Positions 13,222 through 62,412 of a stretch of DNA of 64,000 bases are shown one piece after another (within the stretch, counting starts at the first letter, position 1; each line of letters begins with the position of its first letter). Source of the stretch: Cristatella mucedo (taxonomy: Eukaryota; Bryozoa; Phylactolaemata; Cristatellidae). A program made the translations under genes and the position numbers. The notes below the pieces were generated by a model. It saw only the letters and a list, made by a program, of their open reading frames with translations. It searched no databases and was not told the DNA's origin. The stretch covers positions 870,001-934,000 of the forward strand of contig WPIO01000028.1 in the NCBI GenBank assembly GCA_009760855.2, in the 5' to 3' direction.

Positions 13222-13391
13222 TAGCTCGAGCTAGACCCGAAATTAGTGAGAAGTTATGGCGAAAAATCAGTGTTGTTCATTCGACGCTAACTCGGCAGTA
13301 GCTCATCGAGTAGAATTAGGGCATACATTCTTTCGCCGTCGGTGATGGTAGTGGGACATAGGAAAAGGAGACGGCCATTGTCGCTTCCTCG

Positions 13392-16074
<2,683 letters not shown>

Positions 16075-16221
16075 TAAATATAAATATAACTTATTTGTAT
16101 AGAATCGTAAGAGAACTTAATCTCTCTTCAGGATGCCACGGGACTCAAGCCCACGACTTCGGGTCATCTAATGCGTTCACCTTGACTTTGGGCGAGGCGA
16201 GCACCTTAACCAGTGGGCTAA
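16075..16221 (-). mobile_element. SINE1 copy
   Basis: SINE1 is defined here. Its tRNA-like head runs, on the element strand, from GGTTTGGTCTAGCGGTTAAG (A box region) to GGTCGTGGGCTCGAGCCCC (B box region). Then follow CATATGTGAAGCGCCTGAAT, AGAGATTAAGTTCTCTT, GGCGCTATATAAATG and a TTTA-rich end. This copy has the tail, a diverged B box and the GGTTAAGGTGCTCGCC segment, inverted. Confidence 0.75.
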
Positions 16222-17291
16222 AATTTGCACCGGGTTAAGCGCGTTTTGATCGGCAACAAAATAAGAAAAAAGCCACACGTTACTTAAGGAAAGCATATTA
16301 AATAGATCACCGTATTAAAAAGCTGGGTCTCAAATTAGTCAGGTCATAACAATTGCCAAGTATTATTAGTGGCTCCTAACTTATGAGTATTACAGACCTG
16401 ATGCGGCGCAAGCTAGAGCTTAGATCGTGCATAAAAAAAGGCATCTGAAGCGATGTGATGAGTCATTTTGGTTTCCTGTGCGAGTTTCAGGCCATTCAGC
16501 CATTCTCCAGCCTCTGACCCTGTTATGAACTTGCTTTGGCGCTGAGAAATATTCAGCTACACAGAAAACAGACGGGCTTAAGCTGCAGTATTATTGATAT
16601 CGATTGCCTCTGGATTGCGCGAGGGTCTGTGTATATGCGCGCACTTGAGCTGCTTCTGCAACGCATTAGACGTGCTACTATAGGCGCGACGCCGCTGATT
16701 CGTGGTTCCGACCCCGATAGCGCTCACGCGCCACGCCCGCCGCCAACGAGCGTGCGCCGTAGCCCGCGAGACCGCCACAATTGCAGGCGCCTCTTCCTGC
16801 CAGTCCATCCGGCTGGGCGAACGCTATTCTCTCCTGCTCTCTCTTCTACCTGCTCCGGAGCAGCCTACCCGACGTCTGTGACTTACAGCTATGTGTATGC
16901 ACGCCGCTCGTCTCCCGGAGTCAATACAAAATTGTCATTACAAGCGGTATCTGGGGGCGGGGGCTTCATCTCTCTTCGTCGTGCCGCGCACATGCGCTCT
17001 CACACTACGAGGAGCTAATTTTACCTGCGTTTCGTCGCCGGTCTGTGAGCTGTAGCGCCTCAATGTGAGCTGCAATAAGGGGTGAGTCCGAAGCCGCACC
17101 ATATCAGTGGCCAGGCCCCCTCCCAATTTTGTCGGCAATAGAGAGGCAGCGAATGTGACTGCCTAGCCGTGAAAGCTCTCTTCTGTGTGCATAGTTCTGC
17201 CACAATATCAAGCGATCATGCAAGGTGACAGATGGATCGTCTGAAACATATGTAGTAGCTGCGATTAAGAAATCGATGACCAGCTATGATA
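16222..17291. other. Intergenic, nothing recognised
   Basis: No supported gene or repeat. The open frames seen at 16.5-17.1 kb have no protein-like features. Confidence 0.35.
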
Positions 17292-17400
17292 GTAGCAATA
17301 ATAATAATACAATTGTATAGCACCCTCAGAGAACCTAATCTCTATCAAGGCACTTTAAATTTGCTGCAGAGGAAGCATGATCAGCGAACGGAAACATCGA
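17292..17400 (-). mobile_element. LINE family A 3' tail fragment
   Basis: Inverted tail: an AAT repeat, TATAGCACCCTCAGAGAAC, ATCTCTATCAAGGCACTTTA and TTTGCTGCAGAGGAAGCATG. No coding part remains. Confidence 0.7.
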
Positions 17401-18516
17401 TGGCCAGGGAGGCCAGAACGAGACAACGAACGCTGACAGACGAGATGAGAGCCATGTCTGACGAGCCGCAAGATCGCGACAACGCAAACAAGGAAATAAG
17501 GAAGACTTTGAAAATTAGAACGCTACATCTCCTGACCGGTAAAAGCCGGCGCATCCTTCCGAAACTTCGGATCAGGAATTCGCTTAATCGCCGTCCAATG
17601 CTAAATAGTTAGCTTGGACTGCGAGGGAACTGCAGGGAGATTTTTCCGTGCGGGCTGCTCATGGTCGCGCTCGTGTTCCCCGTCATTGCATTTAAAAATA
17701 TTCGTTTCTAGTTTTCCCGCTTGTTCTCTGTCCGGGATTAGGTGAGCAGCGGCTTAAAAACTCTACGCATCAATGCAGAAACGGCTGCCAGAATCCTAGG
17801 AGTCACACGGCTCTCTCTAGAAACCGAAAATTAGCAGCAATACTTACCATTCTTCTTCTCGAGGCCATGCGTTTGGTTTTGTTTACCATGTCAGTGTAGT
17901 GGCGTCTTGGTTCGGAGGGAGCGATTCTGTTCGTCAAGTGGTTTTAAGTTGTCTGCTTTTCGTTCGCTGAGGGGGTGGTGGCGGTGGTTGTTGTTGTGGT
18001 GGTGGTAGTTGTTGTTGTTCTGGTGGTGGTGGGTGTTTGTAGTATTGCTTGAAGTGGAGAGGTTGGTAGAATGACGTGACAGAACATGACGTGTACGCCG
18101 ACCGAGCTCTTGCCGGCGACCGGCGCGATGACTGACCCCCTCTTCAGGCATTTTGCTCACACGCTTTCGGTATCGCCCTATGATGGAAAGCTCAGGAGCT
18201 GCCGCGGTGCTTAGCTTCTCAGTGAACTCATTTCTAGCTGCCGATCAGCCGATTTTACCGTTGTGCACTGCGCGTATTTTATGCGGTCACTCAACCGGTG
18301 AACTCGTGAGTAGGCGAATTAACTTATGTACTGCCGATGGGGCAGCAGGAAACAGTGCTGCGTGTGGTCACGACGTCTCGGTTGACCAGATACTCGTGCG
18401 AAATAAAGAGTCGACAGCCATCCAACAATCCAGGTTCTCCACTGTCTTAGCAGCCAACATATCGTAGCTGAATGTTAATTCTGGGCGGCCTGCCTAGCAA
18501 CCCGAGCTGCTAGTTA
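17401..18516. other. Intergenic, with GGT/GTT-rich imperfect repeat
   Basis: 17965-18050 is an imperfect GGT/GTT trinucleotide tract, which reads as Asn/His runs on the minus strand and is probably non-coding. I recognise nothing else here. Confidence 0.4.
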
Positions 18517-18947
18517 ATAATAATAATAACACCTTTGATATTGCATTCGCAGATAACTCAAATCTCTGTCTAGGCACTTTGAATTTGCTGCAAAGGAAGC
18601 ACGATCGAATGGTTAGTGGTAGCATGCTCAATAAGCAACAAGAATAACATGCTTAGGGTGACATGCATAGGGTCAGCATGCAAGTATGGTTAGTGGCAGC
18701 ATGAAGCATGTCAGCACGCTTAAGCCCACAAAGGACGACCCACTAAAGACTGTCAAATAGATGCGTTTTTAGTTTCTTTTTAAATGTGGTCAAGTCAGGT
18801 GATGTCGTGACGCAAGTCCGGAGTGAGTTCCAGGCTTTGGAAGCATACGAACTAAATACAATGTCTCCAAAGGATTTGAGGTTTGTACGTGGTATAGGTA
18901 AACAGATTCCAAAAAGCAGGTGGTACGATGCTTCTAGCTCTACTACT
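18517..18947 (-). mobile_element. LINE family A, 3'-end copy
   Basis: On the minus strand it encodes LPIPRTNLKSFGD, SKAWNSLRTCVTTSPDLTTF and KKKLKTHLFDSL, followed by the untranslated tail that ends in AAT/ATT repeats near 18520. It is parallel to the copy in the TTC27 intron but inverted and independently truncated. Confidence 0.8.
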
Positions 18948-19111
18948 AGCTGATTTAACAGCCTCTTTTGCATAGCGACAGAAGAGCTTTTACGGCTATC
19001 ATCGCCTATTGCAGAGGCGATAAATGATCGCCCAACGCAGGATTCGAACCCACGACCTCGGGACCGAGCTCGTGAAAAGCTGCCGCCTTACCTAGTGTGC
19101 CACCACGTCTC
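18948..19111 (-). mobile_element. SINE2 copy
   Basis: SINE2 is defined here. On the element strand it starts GAGCCGTGATGGCACACTAG (tRNA-like head), carries CGGTTGCTTTTCACGACCTC and the B-box-like GTGGGTTCGAATCCTGC, then GCGATCCTTTATTGCC, CGGTGATAGCCGTAAAGGCT and the end GAGGCTGTTAAATCAGCT. The head is tRNA-like but cannot form a full cloverleaf. This copy abuts the preceding LINE A fragment. Confidence 0.8.
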
Positions 19112-19299
19112 AAATATTGACTGCTGGGGCGGAGCGCAGAAGCGTCGACGCGATTCTCTTTCATTCGTTAGCAGGAAAGGTAAGGTCAAGGAAAGGTCAG
19201 CCTGGCCCTGACCGCGCTAGCATTTTACACTGTTCTGGGCCAAAGGTTCACAGTGATACTAACAATGGCGATGGCACACTAAATAATATTGGCATTTTT

Positions 19300-19857
19300 C
19301 TTCCAAGCTCATAGAACTAAATCTATTTCTAGGCACTTGATACGTGCTGTAAAGGAAGCGTGTCAATTGGTTAGCGATCTCATACTCAAATTAAGGACGA
19401 TAATGAGAAAAAGAAGCAAGTTATACGGACGGAGTAAACGTTGTGAGGAACAGCTCCAATTTAATCAAGCTTGGGTATTTCCGGATGTCAGTCGGTAAAA
19501 GTTAGCATAAACTAAAAAATATTAGCTGATTAAGCAGCCTTATTTGTATAGCGGGAGGCGAGCCTTTCACGGCTATCGCCACCGCTTGCAGTTGGCAATA
19601 AATGATCGCCAACTGCAAGATTCGAACCCGCGACCTCGGTGCTGAAGAGCGAACACATTACCTCCGGGGCTATCACGGTAGTGAGTTGCAGGCTTTGGGG
19701 GCATATGAACTGAATGCACAGTCTTCACAGGATTTGGAGTTAGTTCTTGGCAAGGCCAAGCGACTTGAATCTAAAGATTGCAAGTCTGATATAGTATTTT
19801 CAGTAGGTAGGCTTGTTGAAATCATGCCTCTTATTCACACTAATTAGTTGACATGCT
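19300..19857 (-). mobile_element. LINE family A, decayed copy split by a SINE2
   Basis: The flanks of the SINE2 at 19523-19681 match successive parts of other family A copies. The left part resembles the tail and the segment GTGAGGAACAG seen at 36145. The right part (GTGAGTTGCAGGCTTTGGGG) resembles 18822-18842. The SINE therefore inserted into an older LINE. Confidence 0.6.
19523..19681 (-). mobile_element. SINE2 copy nested in LINE A
   Basis: Near full-length, from TTAGCTGATTAAGCAGCC to GGGGCTATCACGG, with the B-box region GATTCGAACCCGCGACCTCG, inverted. Confidence 0.8.
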
Positions 19858-20780
19858 TCCTTTCCAGGACATGTAAATTGCCTAGAACAAGATCAAGTTC
19901 TTGTAGGATGCTGTGTACATGCTTTATTACTGCCATCGTTATTAAACTGAGCTTGTCGTCGAAGGAAATCCTAAGCATGCGACTACAATAAGCGACTTTT
20001 CGCAGTTTTGGCTTACCGTGAACTATAGGAAACACTCCGGCATAACAGCTTGTTAAAAAAAGCCAAACAATCTGATTCAACCAACTCACGGCTGATATCC
20101 AACTACCTCACAGAAGCAGTGCTACAGAAGAAGTCCCCGTGGCGGCTAGCGTCCCGCTTGCCACGACAAATAGAGACCGCCTGCTGCAGGACTTGAATCC
20201 GCGAGCTGGGTTGTGTAGTGAGCGCATGCAACCTAGCGTTGGCTAAGACCGAGGAGCTTGATCGCAATGGCTTTGTGGAGTTACGGACGGAGACGTATTA
20301 TCGCGATCAGCCCCGTCGTCTCGGATGGGGCACGCCGCTCATCGGGGCCTAAGCCATGAAATTAATACAGAAGCCGGACTAAAACTGCAGTGCAGGGCGT
20401 CACGCCGGCGACGGCGCCCTGCGGTGGGTGAGCTACTTTTTAGTGCTCTCGCATCTCGTCTGACGCGATTTAGTTACCCATCCAGCTTTGGCCCAGCGGT
20501 TAAGATGCTCGCCCGACCAAGATCAAAGTGAATGTATTTGATCGCCGAGGTCGAGGGCTCGAGCCCCGTGGCATATGTGAAGCGCTCGAATAGAGATTAA
20601 GTTCTCTTAAGGCACTATACAAATGAATTGTATTTATTTATTTACATTTATCCTTTCCGCGATAAGCCACGAAACCTTTGCGCCCGGCGCTCGCGTGAAA
20701 CACGACCGAGGTCGGTAGCTCACCACGTCAGCCAGGTAAGAGAGCGTCGTCTGATTCTGCGGAAAAGTGTCGTAGACGTG
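19822..20780 (+). repeat. Direct repeat, copy 1 (~960 bp)
   Basis: The block from about 19822 to 20780 recurs at 25258-26235 in the same orientation with few differences. It contains a diverged LINE A-like tail, a stretch of unknown DNA and a complete SINE1. The two copies bracket TTC28 exons 11-15. Confidence 0.9.
20482..20645 (+). mobile_element. SINE1 copy inside direct repeat copy 1
   Basis: Head GCTTTGGCCCAGCGGTTAAG, B-box region GTCGAGGGCTCGAGCCCCGT and tail AGAGATTAAGTTCTCTTAAG, ending in ATTTATTTATTTAC. An extra segment (GTGAATGTATTTGATCGCC) between the boxes marks a subtype also seen at 25937 and 43589. Confidence 0.85.
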
Positions 20781-20845
20781 AGAACATGTCGTAGACGTAG
20801 AAGAGAAGAGTGGGTGGTACGAGGACAAGCCTGCTGGAGTATTTT

Positions 20846-21600
20846 CAATAGATAGGCCGGAGCAAGAGAATGAAGGACCTAAAAGTGAGAGACAGAAGAC
20901 GTTGAAGAAGATACCCTGGTTGATAGGAGCCGCTGCGGGTCGATGAAAGGATTCATTCTTAATGTGGCAGTTGCGAGGTTCGCGACAGACAATGCTAGCT
21001 GCAGACTTTGGCACCAAATGTAGGGGTTCTTACTAAACAGGCAAGAAGACCTGCAAGCGGCGAATTTAGATGGGAGGTCACAAATGCATGGACCGCCTTT
21101 GGTGCGTTATCATTATCCATGCAAACCCAAATTTTTGCAACGTTGCTTAGCGGAAAAGAGGCAGACCTGACTGCGGTGCTTGTGTGGTCATCTAGAGAAT
21201 GGCCACTTTGGAAGAGGGCATCCAGAATCCGTACAGAGGCTATCAGAGCCCATCTTGAGGGTTCGACTTTCAAATTTCTAAACGAAACTAGGTTTTCCCA
21301 TAATCATTCAGCTGGTTTTATTGTAATTCAACTTTAGAAGTGCGAATCCAAGTGCGAATGCCAGCAATACACGCTGCGAAGGAATTGGTGCATGTTCGGC
21401 ACGCTTGACAATAACGACGGACACATTATGCGCAAGTGATGATGACATTGCCTCATCAGTGAGTTAAACGCTAGCAAACAGAAATTGCGTAAAATCGTAC
21501 TGGATTCATGGAAGCGACATGCATTTTTCCTAATGCATGGACAAAGGGGAAAGCAAGCAGAATCCAAGCGACTCTTCGACCGCAGAGACACGTCTCTCAG
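20846..21600 (-). mobile_element. LINE family A-related internal fragment
   Basis: Parallel to 36350-36960: shared landmarks are TAGGCCGGAGCAAG, AATGTGGCAGTTG, GACAGACAA, GACCTGCAAG and CAGCAATACACGCTGCGA. It is decayed, inverted and has no intact frame. It lies just downstream of the TTC28 stop codon. Confidence 0.5.
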
Positions 21601-22062
21601 CGGACACGGACACGCGCAGACGCGGATTGCACGTCCGTACGTCGGCAGCGCATGATCGAGGCCTCGATCCTGTCTCGGAGCACGGTTTCAGCCTCGCCAA
21701 TCGCAGCGCACGGCAAGCCGCGCCAGGTCGCGCATTGGTCAAAGCTCGTGCGGAGCGACTTGGGGGCGCGGTCGTTGAGGCGGGCGGGCGCGGGAAACCA
21801 CATTTTCAGTTTCGTGTTGCTTGTCTCACATTGGTCAGCCGCAGACTAAGCATCTTTGAGTCAGTAGTCACTTTCTAATCCAATGCTGCGCTCAAAATCC
21901 ACTTAATGCCTCAGCGTATCAGCCGCAGATACGGGAACGCCTCGAGCGACACGGGACGAGTAAGGTGTTGCGGAGGAAAAAAGTCCAGCGTTTTTCGCTG
22001 TGCGGCAGAAGCAAACGCCAGCAACAGCTGGACTTCCGAGTGGCCGAGACGTGCCCACGTGC

Positions 22063-48800
<26,738 letters not shown>

Positions 48801-49386
48801 TTCCCTCGGAGTGTACCTTCCACAGACAACCGTCAACTGCGCGAGGCGCGCCCGGATCTCACAGCATGGACCGTCTTTTACCACCCACTAGCAGAGGGCG
48901 TCCGCCATGGCAACAAACTTCCGGTTATCCTAGCTTCTCCGCACCCCACCCCTCACAGTTTTATGAAACCGCAGAAGAAGCAAATAAAACAAAATTTATA
49001 CAATTAATATATATTCTCTACTTAAGTCACAATAATTTGGTTGTTATCGAAACTGCTTCCGCATCGTATGACGGTCCTATTAGCAGTTGTTGTTATTGGC
49101 TCGCCCTGTTCCGTGAGTCGCCTGTCGCTTCAACATCCTTCTACCTGCTTCAAATCAAATACAGATTGTGAGTAACGGCACGTTTATATTTGAAACTTCA
49201 CCTTAGAATGCAGAGCCATCTAGCGTAGTTTGCGTTCGTAGAGCTGTCGTCGTTCCGATACTCCGCACGCCAGCCGAATCATGTGAGTTGGCCTTACCTC
49301 CCCCTCACCCCGCCGACTAACGAAGTCTCACGCCAATTGTAGACGTGTTCTGCTACTGCTGCTGCTGCTGCAGGTGATGCTCGGAA
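48801..49386. promoter_or_regulatory. Divergent TTC28/TMEM192 promoter interval
   Basis: The start codons of TTC28 (minus, 48800) and TMEM192 (plus, 49387) face away from each other across 586 bp, so both 5' UTRs and promoters must fit here. No TATA box is obvious. Upstream of TMEM192 are two acceptor-like sites (CAATTGTAG at 49334-49342 and GCTGCTGCTGCAG ending at 49373) and a donor-like GTGAGT near 49281, suggesting a short 5' UTR intron. Confidence 0.55.
48888..48908 (-). other. Upstream ORF (MADALC) in TTC28 5' UTR
   Basis: A six-codon frame with a strong initiation context (GTTGCCATGG) starts 108 bp before the TTC28 ATG and stops at TAG. If transcription starts upstream of it, scanning ribosomes would meet it first. 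Confidence 0.4.
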
Positions 49387-50240
49387 ATGAACGTGGAAAG
49401 AGGTATGACGAGCAGCTTTATGACCCAAGAAGCGGAATCCATAAGTCACACTAGAATCCAAGTGTCGCAGGAGAATGCCACTCGGTGCTTCGTCGCACCG
49501 GTGGTGCTCATTGCCGTCGTGCAGCTGCTGTCGCAGGCAGGCTTCGTGGCTCTAGCCTTCAGCATCGGTGACAAAAATTGCACGTTGACGGCCGAGTTGA
49601 CGTATGGCTCTGTCACCAGCTTCGAGCTGCTCATGTACACGCAGTCAGCGCTGTGGGTCCTGTTCCTCTCGATCGATCTCGGATACACGTCGCAGCACAG
49701 ACGCCTCAAGCTGGGAGGCTACCTGAGCTACTACAAGGTTCTCAGACGGCTGCAGCGGGCAACGTTCTTCGCATTCACGTTCTTCGCAGCTGGAATGCTG
49801 GCGTACTGCACGTACTCTATCAATCAGCACATTATAATGTTCGGCCTCAGCAGACTCTGCATTGCAAAGATCATCGTCAGCGTGGAGGCGGGCGTGATTA
49901 TTGCACTGTCGCTCGCTCACTTAGTAAAAGTAGCAGGCGTCAGTCGTTCGAGCGGCGCACCGGATGCGCTCGAAGACACCACGGCAATCAGCTTTCGGCA
50001 GCACAGCTTGGACAGCAGCGAAGCTATCGGTAAGACGCAGCCTCGTCTCGTCCACGGAGCGCATGTCGCTGCTTTAGCGCCGCATTCCGCTTCACTCGTC
50101 TCGTTGCTTCAGGGTTCAAAGCTGAAGACTACGTGGACGATATACTTGAGAGGCAGGCAGACACAATCCGCTGCTTGCGAGAGCAGAACGCCGCTCTGTC
50201 GAAAAAACTTTGCCACCGCGAGTGGACAGCGCTGGCGTGA
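49387..50240 (+). CDS. TMEM192: TMEM192-like lysosomal/late-endosomal membrane protein, two coding exons
   Basis: Exons 49387-50029 and 50113-50240 (donor CG|GTAAGA, acceptor CTTCAG|GG, phase 1) encode 256 residues; human TMEM192 has 271. Four hydrophobic segments are visible at about residues 34-60, 79-99, 125-142 and 155-180. The characteristic loop between the second and third is Tyr- and Lys-rich (YTSQHRRLKLGGYLSYYKVL, then RRLQRATFF). The C-terminal exon encodes a predicted coiled coil (DILERQADTIRCLREQNAAL) matching the C-terminal helix of the family. TMEM192 is a homodimeric protein of late endosome and lysosome membranes with both ends cytosolic. ATG 49387 is the first in frame after a splice-acceptor-like CTGCAG, so a 5' non-coding exon is likely. 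No signal peptide is seen. Confidence 0.85.
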
Positions 50241-50733
50241 GATTCCTTTACGTGTTTACTTGTTACCCAGATGCGAGCCGTTATTTAGGGAGCGTGCATG
50301 CCTTTTATGTGTCGGCTTTGCTTTAACACCAGTCACACGCCGGCACCATCCAACGCCCGAGCCTTCTATTTGTTAGTACGGATTCATTCTGTGCCAGCAA
50401 TTTAGCTTGCTCAGATGGGATTGCTTTTGTTTTTTGCCCAGCTCGCCCACCTTTTGTGTGAGCACCACCTACCAGTCTGGTGGCTTTGTTTTTAGGTAAT
50501 GTGTATGCAGCATGCCGTATACTTCACAAACTGGGTAGTTACTTTATTTACCGTTATATCAACGGTGTGGCACCTTCTAGGCTGCTGTCTGTTGAAGCTT
50601 GTGTGCAGGCTTCTCGATGTGTTATTGTGTCCTGTTAACTTGCTGCTGTTTTGGGTTGCCAGTTTTTTGCCCTATCCTGCATGCCAAGTCACAGTAGCTG
50701 CAACCGAGTTCGTTCGGTTTCTTGAAAGAACAA

Positions 50734-50739
50734 AATAAA
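50734..50739 (+). terminator. TMEM192 poly(A) signal
   Basis: AATAAA 494 bp after the stop codon, on the coding strand. Confidence 0.75.
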
Positions 50740-50740
50740 A

Positions 50741-51777
50741 CTATGCTGACTTGATGCTATGCCTTGTACTAGGTGCACATCAGTTTGCAGTTCGAGGTAG
50801 AGAACACCTGGTTGCAGATGCTGCTCCTTATAGATGTAAATATGGCGTATGACCCAATATTTGTTCTTAAAAATATCAGCTGATGTAACGCCTCATTTGT
50901 ATAGCGACAGAAAAGCCTTATCGGCTATCGAACTGCTTGCAGTTAGTTGGCAATAAAGAATCGTCCAACTGCAGGATTCGAATGCCGGACCCGGAATGGG
51001 CTATAACGGCCCATTAAGAGTGCATGCTCACTACGTTACTGCATTTAACAATCAATCTCTAGTTGTTCAAGCTTTAGAGAGATGCACGTGCTCCCAATTA
51101 GTCCCTAGGGGTCTTAGGGGGAAGTGGGGCTTGCGTGTGGGGGCTCACAGTTCGAGGGCCCTCATCATGGGCTCGAGCTGCAAGCAGTTGTGTTTTGCCC
51201 ATTGCAAGCGGGTGATAATAGCTGCTACGGCTTTAACGAATCAGTGCCTTAGGGATTCTCTGTTATAGCCCTAACTAAAAAAGTATCAGGAGCCTGTTAC
51301 TGCCTGCACAACCCACCTTGTCGAGCTAACTACTGCCCATAAGTACACGGGCTGTTTGCAAAAATTAATCGGTCGTTTGACTTTAAAACCCAGTAAGCAT
51401 GCTTGCAAGCTCTCATGCTACGTAATGGTGCTGACAATTAGCTTAGATAAAGGGGTTAGATGCTGTCACTTCATAACACAGGTCATGGGTTTGAGTCCTG
51501 CAGTAGGCAATCATTTATTACCACTACAAGCTTGGTGGAGGTGTTCACACCACAACGGCGCGAGTGCTCTGCTCGGCTACAGGCCACGTGCACGTGGTCC
51601 ATCCAGCCCGGGTTGTGAAGAGGGAGCACCATACCCTTACGCTAAGACTCGGGCATCAAAGTAAAGTTCGAACAGGCATCGAATAATGCAGCTTGTCGGT
51701 CAGAAGCCAAGCACGAGTAGTCGATGATCTTGCTAGGCATTTTGATGCATGCAACTGAAATACACGTCAGACAGATT
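50741..51777. other. Convergent intergenic interval TMEM192/PSMC1
   Basis: Holds a SINE2 (50877-51012) and, at about 51445-51560 on the plus strand, a second diverged SINE2-like piece (CAGGTCATGGGTTTGAGTCC, GGCAATCATTTATTACC). Nothing else is recognised. Confidence 0.5.
50877..51012 (-). mobile_element. SINE2 copy, shortened head
   Basis: CAGCTGATGTAACGCCTCAT to GGGCTATAACGGCCC, with GCAGGATTCGAATGCCGGAC. The segment between B box and head is deleted. Confidence 0.75.
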
Positions 51778-51783
51778 TTTATT
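51778..51783 (-). terminator. PSMC1 poly(A) signal
   Basis: AATAAA on the minus strand, 126 bp past the PSMC1 stop codon. Confidence 0.8.
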
Positions 51784-51908
51784 TACATTGTGTCGATATA
51801 CCAGGCAGAGCCTGCCTATTCGAGCTTCACATGCAAAGAGCTTTCAAACAATATAGCTCAGCCAACTCGGCTTCAACAACAACAACTGACATTCTCTTGC
51901 CATGCTAC

Positions 51909-60876
<8,968 letters not shown>

Positions 60877-60890
60877 TGCCGGGCTTGCGG

Positions 60891-60900
60891 GCGCATGCGC
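60891..60900. promoter_or_regulatory. NRF1-type palindrome at the PSMC1 start
   Basis: GCGCATGCGC, the core of the nuclear respiratory factor 1 binding site, lies 15 bp upstream of the PSMC1 ATG in a CpG-rich segment. NRF1 sites are common in TATA-less promoters of housekeeping genes. Confidence 0.6.
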
Positions 60901-61087
60901 TATCGGCGGTGAGACGCGGTAGTTGTACGCTTGCTAGTAGCTGTGGCGCGGTTGCTGGTATATCTATGGCTTGCTAGACGGAGAAACAGAGGGAGCTCGC
61001 CGGATGTGCTCGTCGCTGTAGAAAAAACGCGACCCTAGCAGCGATGGGCTGCCGGTTGGAGTCCGTCGTCCGTTTTGCGGCGTAGCA

Positions 61088-61290
61088 GAAGTGTATGTAT
61101 TTATCTCCATCTTTAACTCCACAAAACCACAAAGACTATGTGGGTGTTACGCAGGAGAGTTTTTTTATATCGCACTCACAGCCTAAGCGGCTTTCGGTAC
61201 GCATTCGGTAGCCAACAGACTTCATCTCAGGCAACAAAGAGAAAGTGGGACGCATTGCAGAGTCAGGAGAGAAGTTGAGGTGCTCCTCGA
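61088..61290 (-). mobile_element. LINE family B 3' fragment
   Basis: Starts at the tail (TTTATCTCCATCTTTAACTC), passes TGTTACGCAGGAGAG and GGCTTTCGGTACGCATTCGG, and stops abruptly near 61283 where it is 5'-truncated. Confidence 0.8.
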
Positions 61291-61825
61291 TTTAGATAAA
61301 ATGCGACCTGTGCTGGCTTCGGTCGAGCATCGCGGCGTCCATTTTTTCGTCGCCTGCACGAATGGTTGCCGCTTTGTCCTGACCGTCAGGATAAAGCTAT
61401 GCTGCGGTTTGCTGTAAGAGCACGCATGGTCTGGCCTGCGTTAGTGTTTGGTCCCCTCCTCCATCTTCATCAGCTAGCTCCCAATCTTCCTGTATTTTTG
61501 CTCGATTTCCACAAGCTTCGATGAATAGTCGATTATCTTACATCTCGAGCCTTAGTAAGTCGCGTAGAGAAGAAGAGTGTCAATAGCACGAGAGCTAAAT
61601 GTTGCTCTTAAGTAACATTACAAAGGTTTCTTCCGCTTTCCGGTATACCAGAATTTCTCTATTGGGGCAAGACCTGCACAATTTTTAATTAGGCGAACAC
61701 CCGCTAGATTTTTATAAAGGCAGGGGTCTACACCCGTCGTTAATGAAAAATCATAACACAAAATCATAATGTTTATTCGACATGAACTTGGCGGTTGCTT
61801 ATCGAACGGAATTAAGACAAGATTC
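61291..61825. other. Intergenic, nothing recognised
   Basis: No gene or repeat identified between the LINE B fragment and the foldback element. Confidence 0.4.
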
Positions 61826-62180
61826 TTATGCCGATCTCCACTGTTTCAAAGAGCGAAGTCAGGAGTGACTCGCATGCGTGCTCCTGTGGCCGTGCCCAGC
61901 AGTCAGATTACGTACCCGTGCCGTAGTTGTAGCAGGAATCTTAAACGCCAATCGCACGATTTACAGTGGCCAGCGGAGCAAGGGAAATTTGAAACCCTCC
62001 CGCTGTAGAGGGGGCAAATGTCCCTTGCTCCGCTGGCCACTGTAAATCGTGCAATTGGCGTTTAAGATTCCTGCTACAACTATTGCACGGGTACGTAATC
62101 TGACTGCTGGGTACGGCCACAGGAGCACGCATGGGAGTCACTCCTGACTTCGCTCTTTGAAACAGTGGAGATCGGCATAA
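61826..62180. mobile_element. Foldback element: ~160-bp inverted repeat with ~30-bp loop
   Basis: The arm from 61826 (TTATGCCGATCTCCACTGTT) to about 61990 is repeated in inverse orientation from about 62016 to 62180, with roughly six mismatches. The loop lies between GGAAATTTG and CAAATGTCC. There is no coding frame and no clear target duplication. It could be a MITE/foldback transposon or an inverted duplication; its transcript would be a long hairpin. Confidence 0.85.
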
Positions 62181-62248
62181 AAAGCCAGACTCTAGTAATG
62201 CTGCTGCCCAAAACGTAGCGTCTAATTCTTTTGTTGCGCAAATTATAC

Positions 62249-62412
62249 TAGCTGATTTAACAGCCTTTTTTATAGTGATAGAAGAGCCTTTAAGACAATC
62301 ACCATCGCTTGCAGCTACGACGTAGGATGGCCCACCGCAGGACTGGAACCCATGACTTCGGCAGCGAGTTCGTAAAAAGCAACCGCCTTAAATAGTGCCA
62401 TCACGGCTCACC
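62249..62412 (-). mobile_element. SINE2 copy upstream of PSMC1
   Basis: Full-length, TAGCTGATTTAACAGCC to GTGCCATCACGGCTCACC, with a diverged B-box part (GACTGGAACCCATGACTTCG). Confidence 0.85.

Noticed and set aside
20482-20570. SINE1 and SINE2 heads as real tRNA genes
   Set aside because: They contain A- and B-box-like sequence but lack paired acceptor and anticodon stems, and each continues into a repeated tail.
21317-21322. Minus-strand AATAAA as the TTC28 poly(A) signal
   Set aside because: It is about 740 bp past the stop codon and inside a LINE A-related fragment, so it may be incidental. No better hexamer was found.
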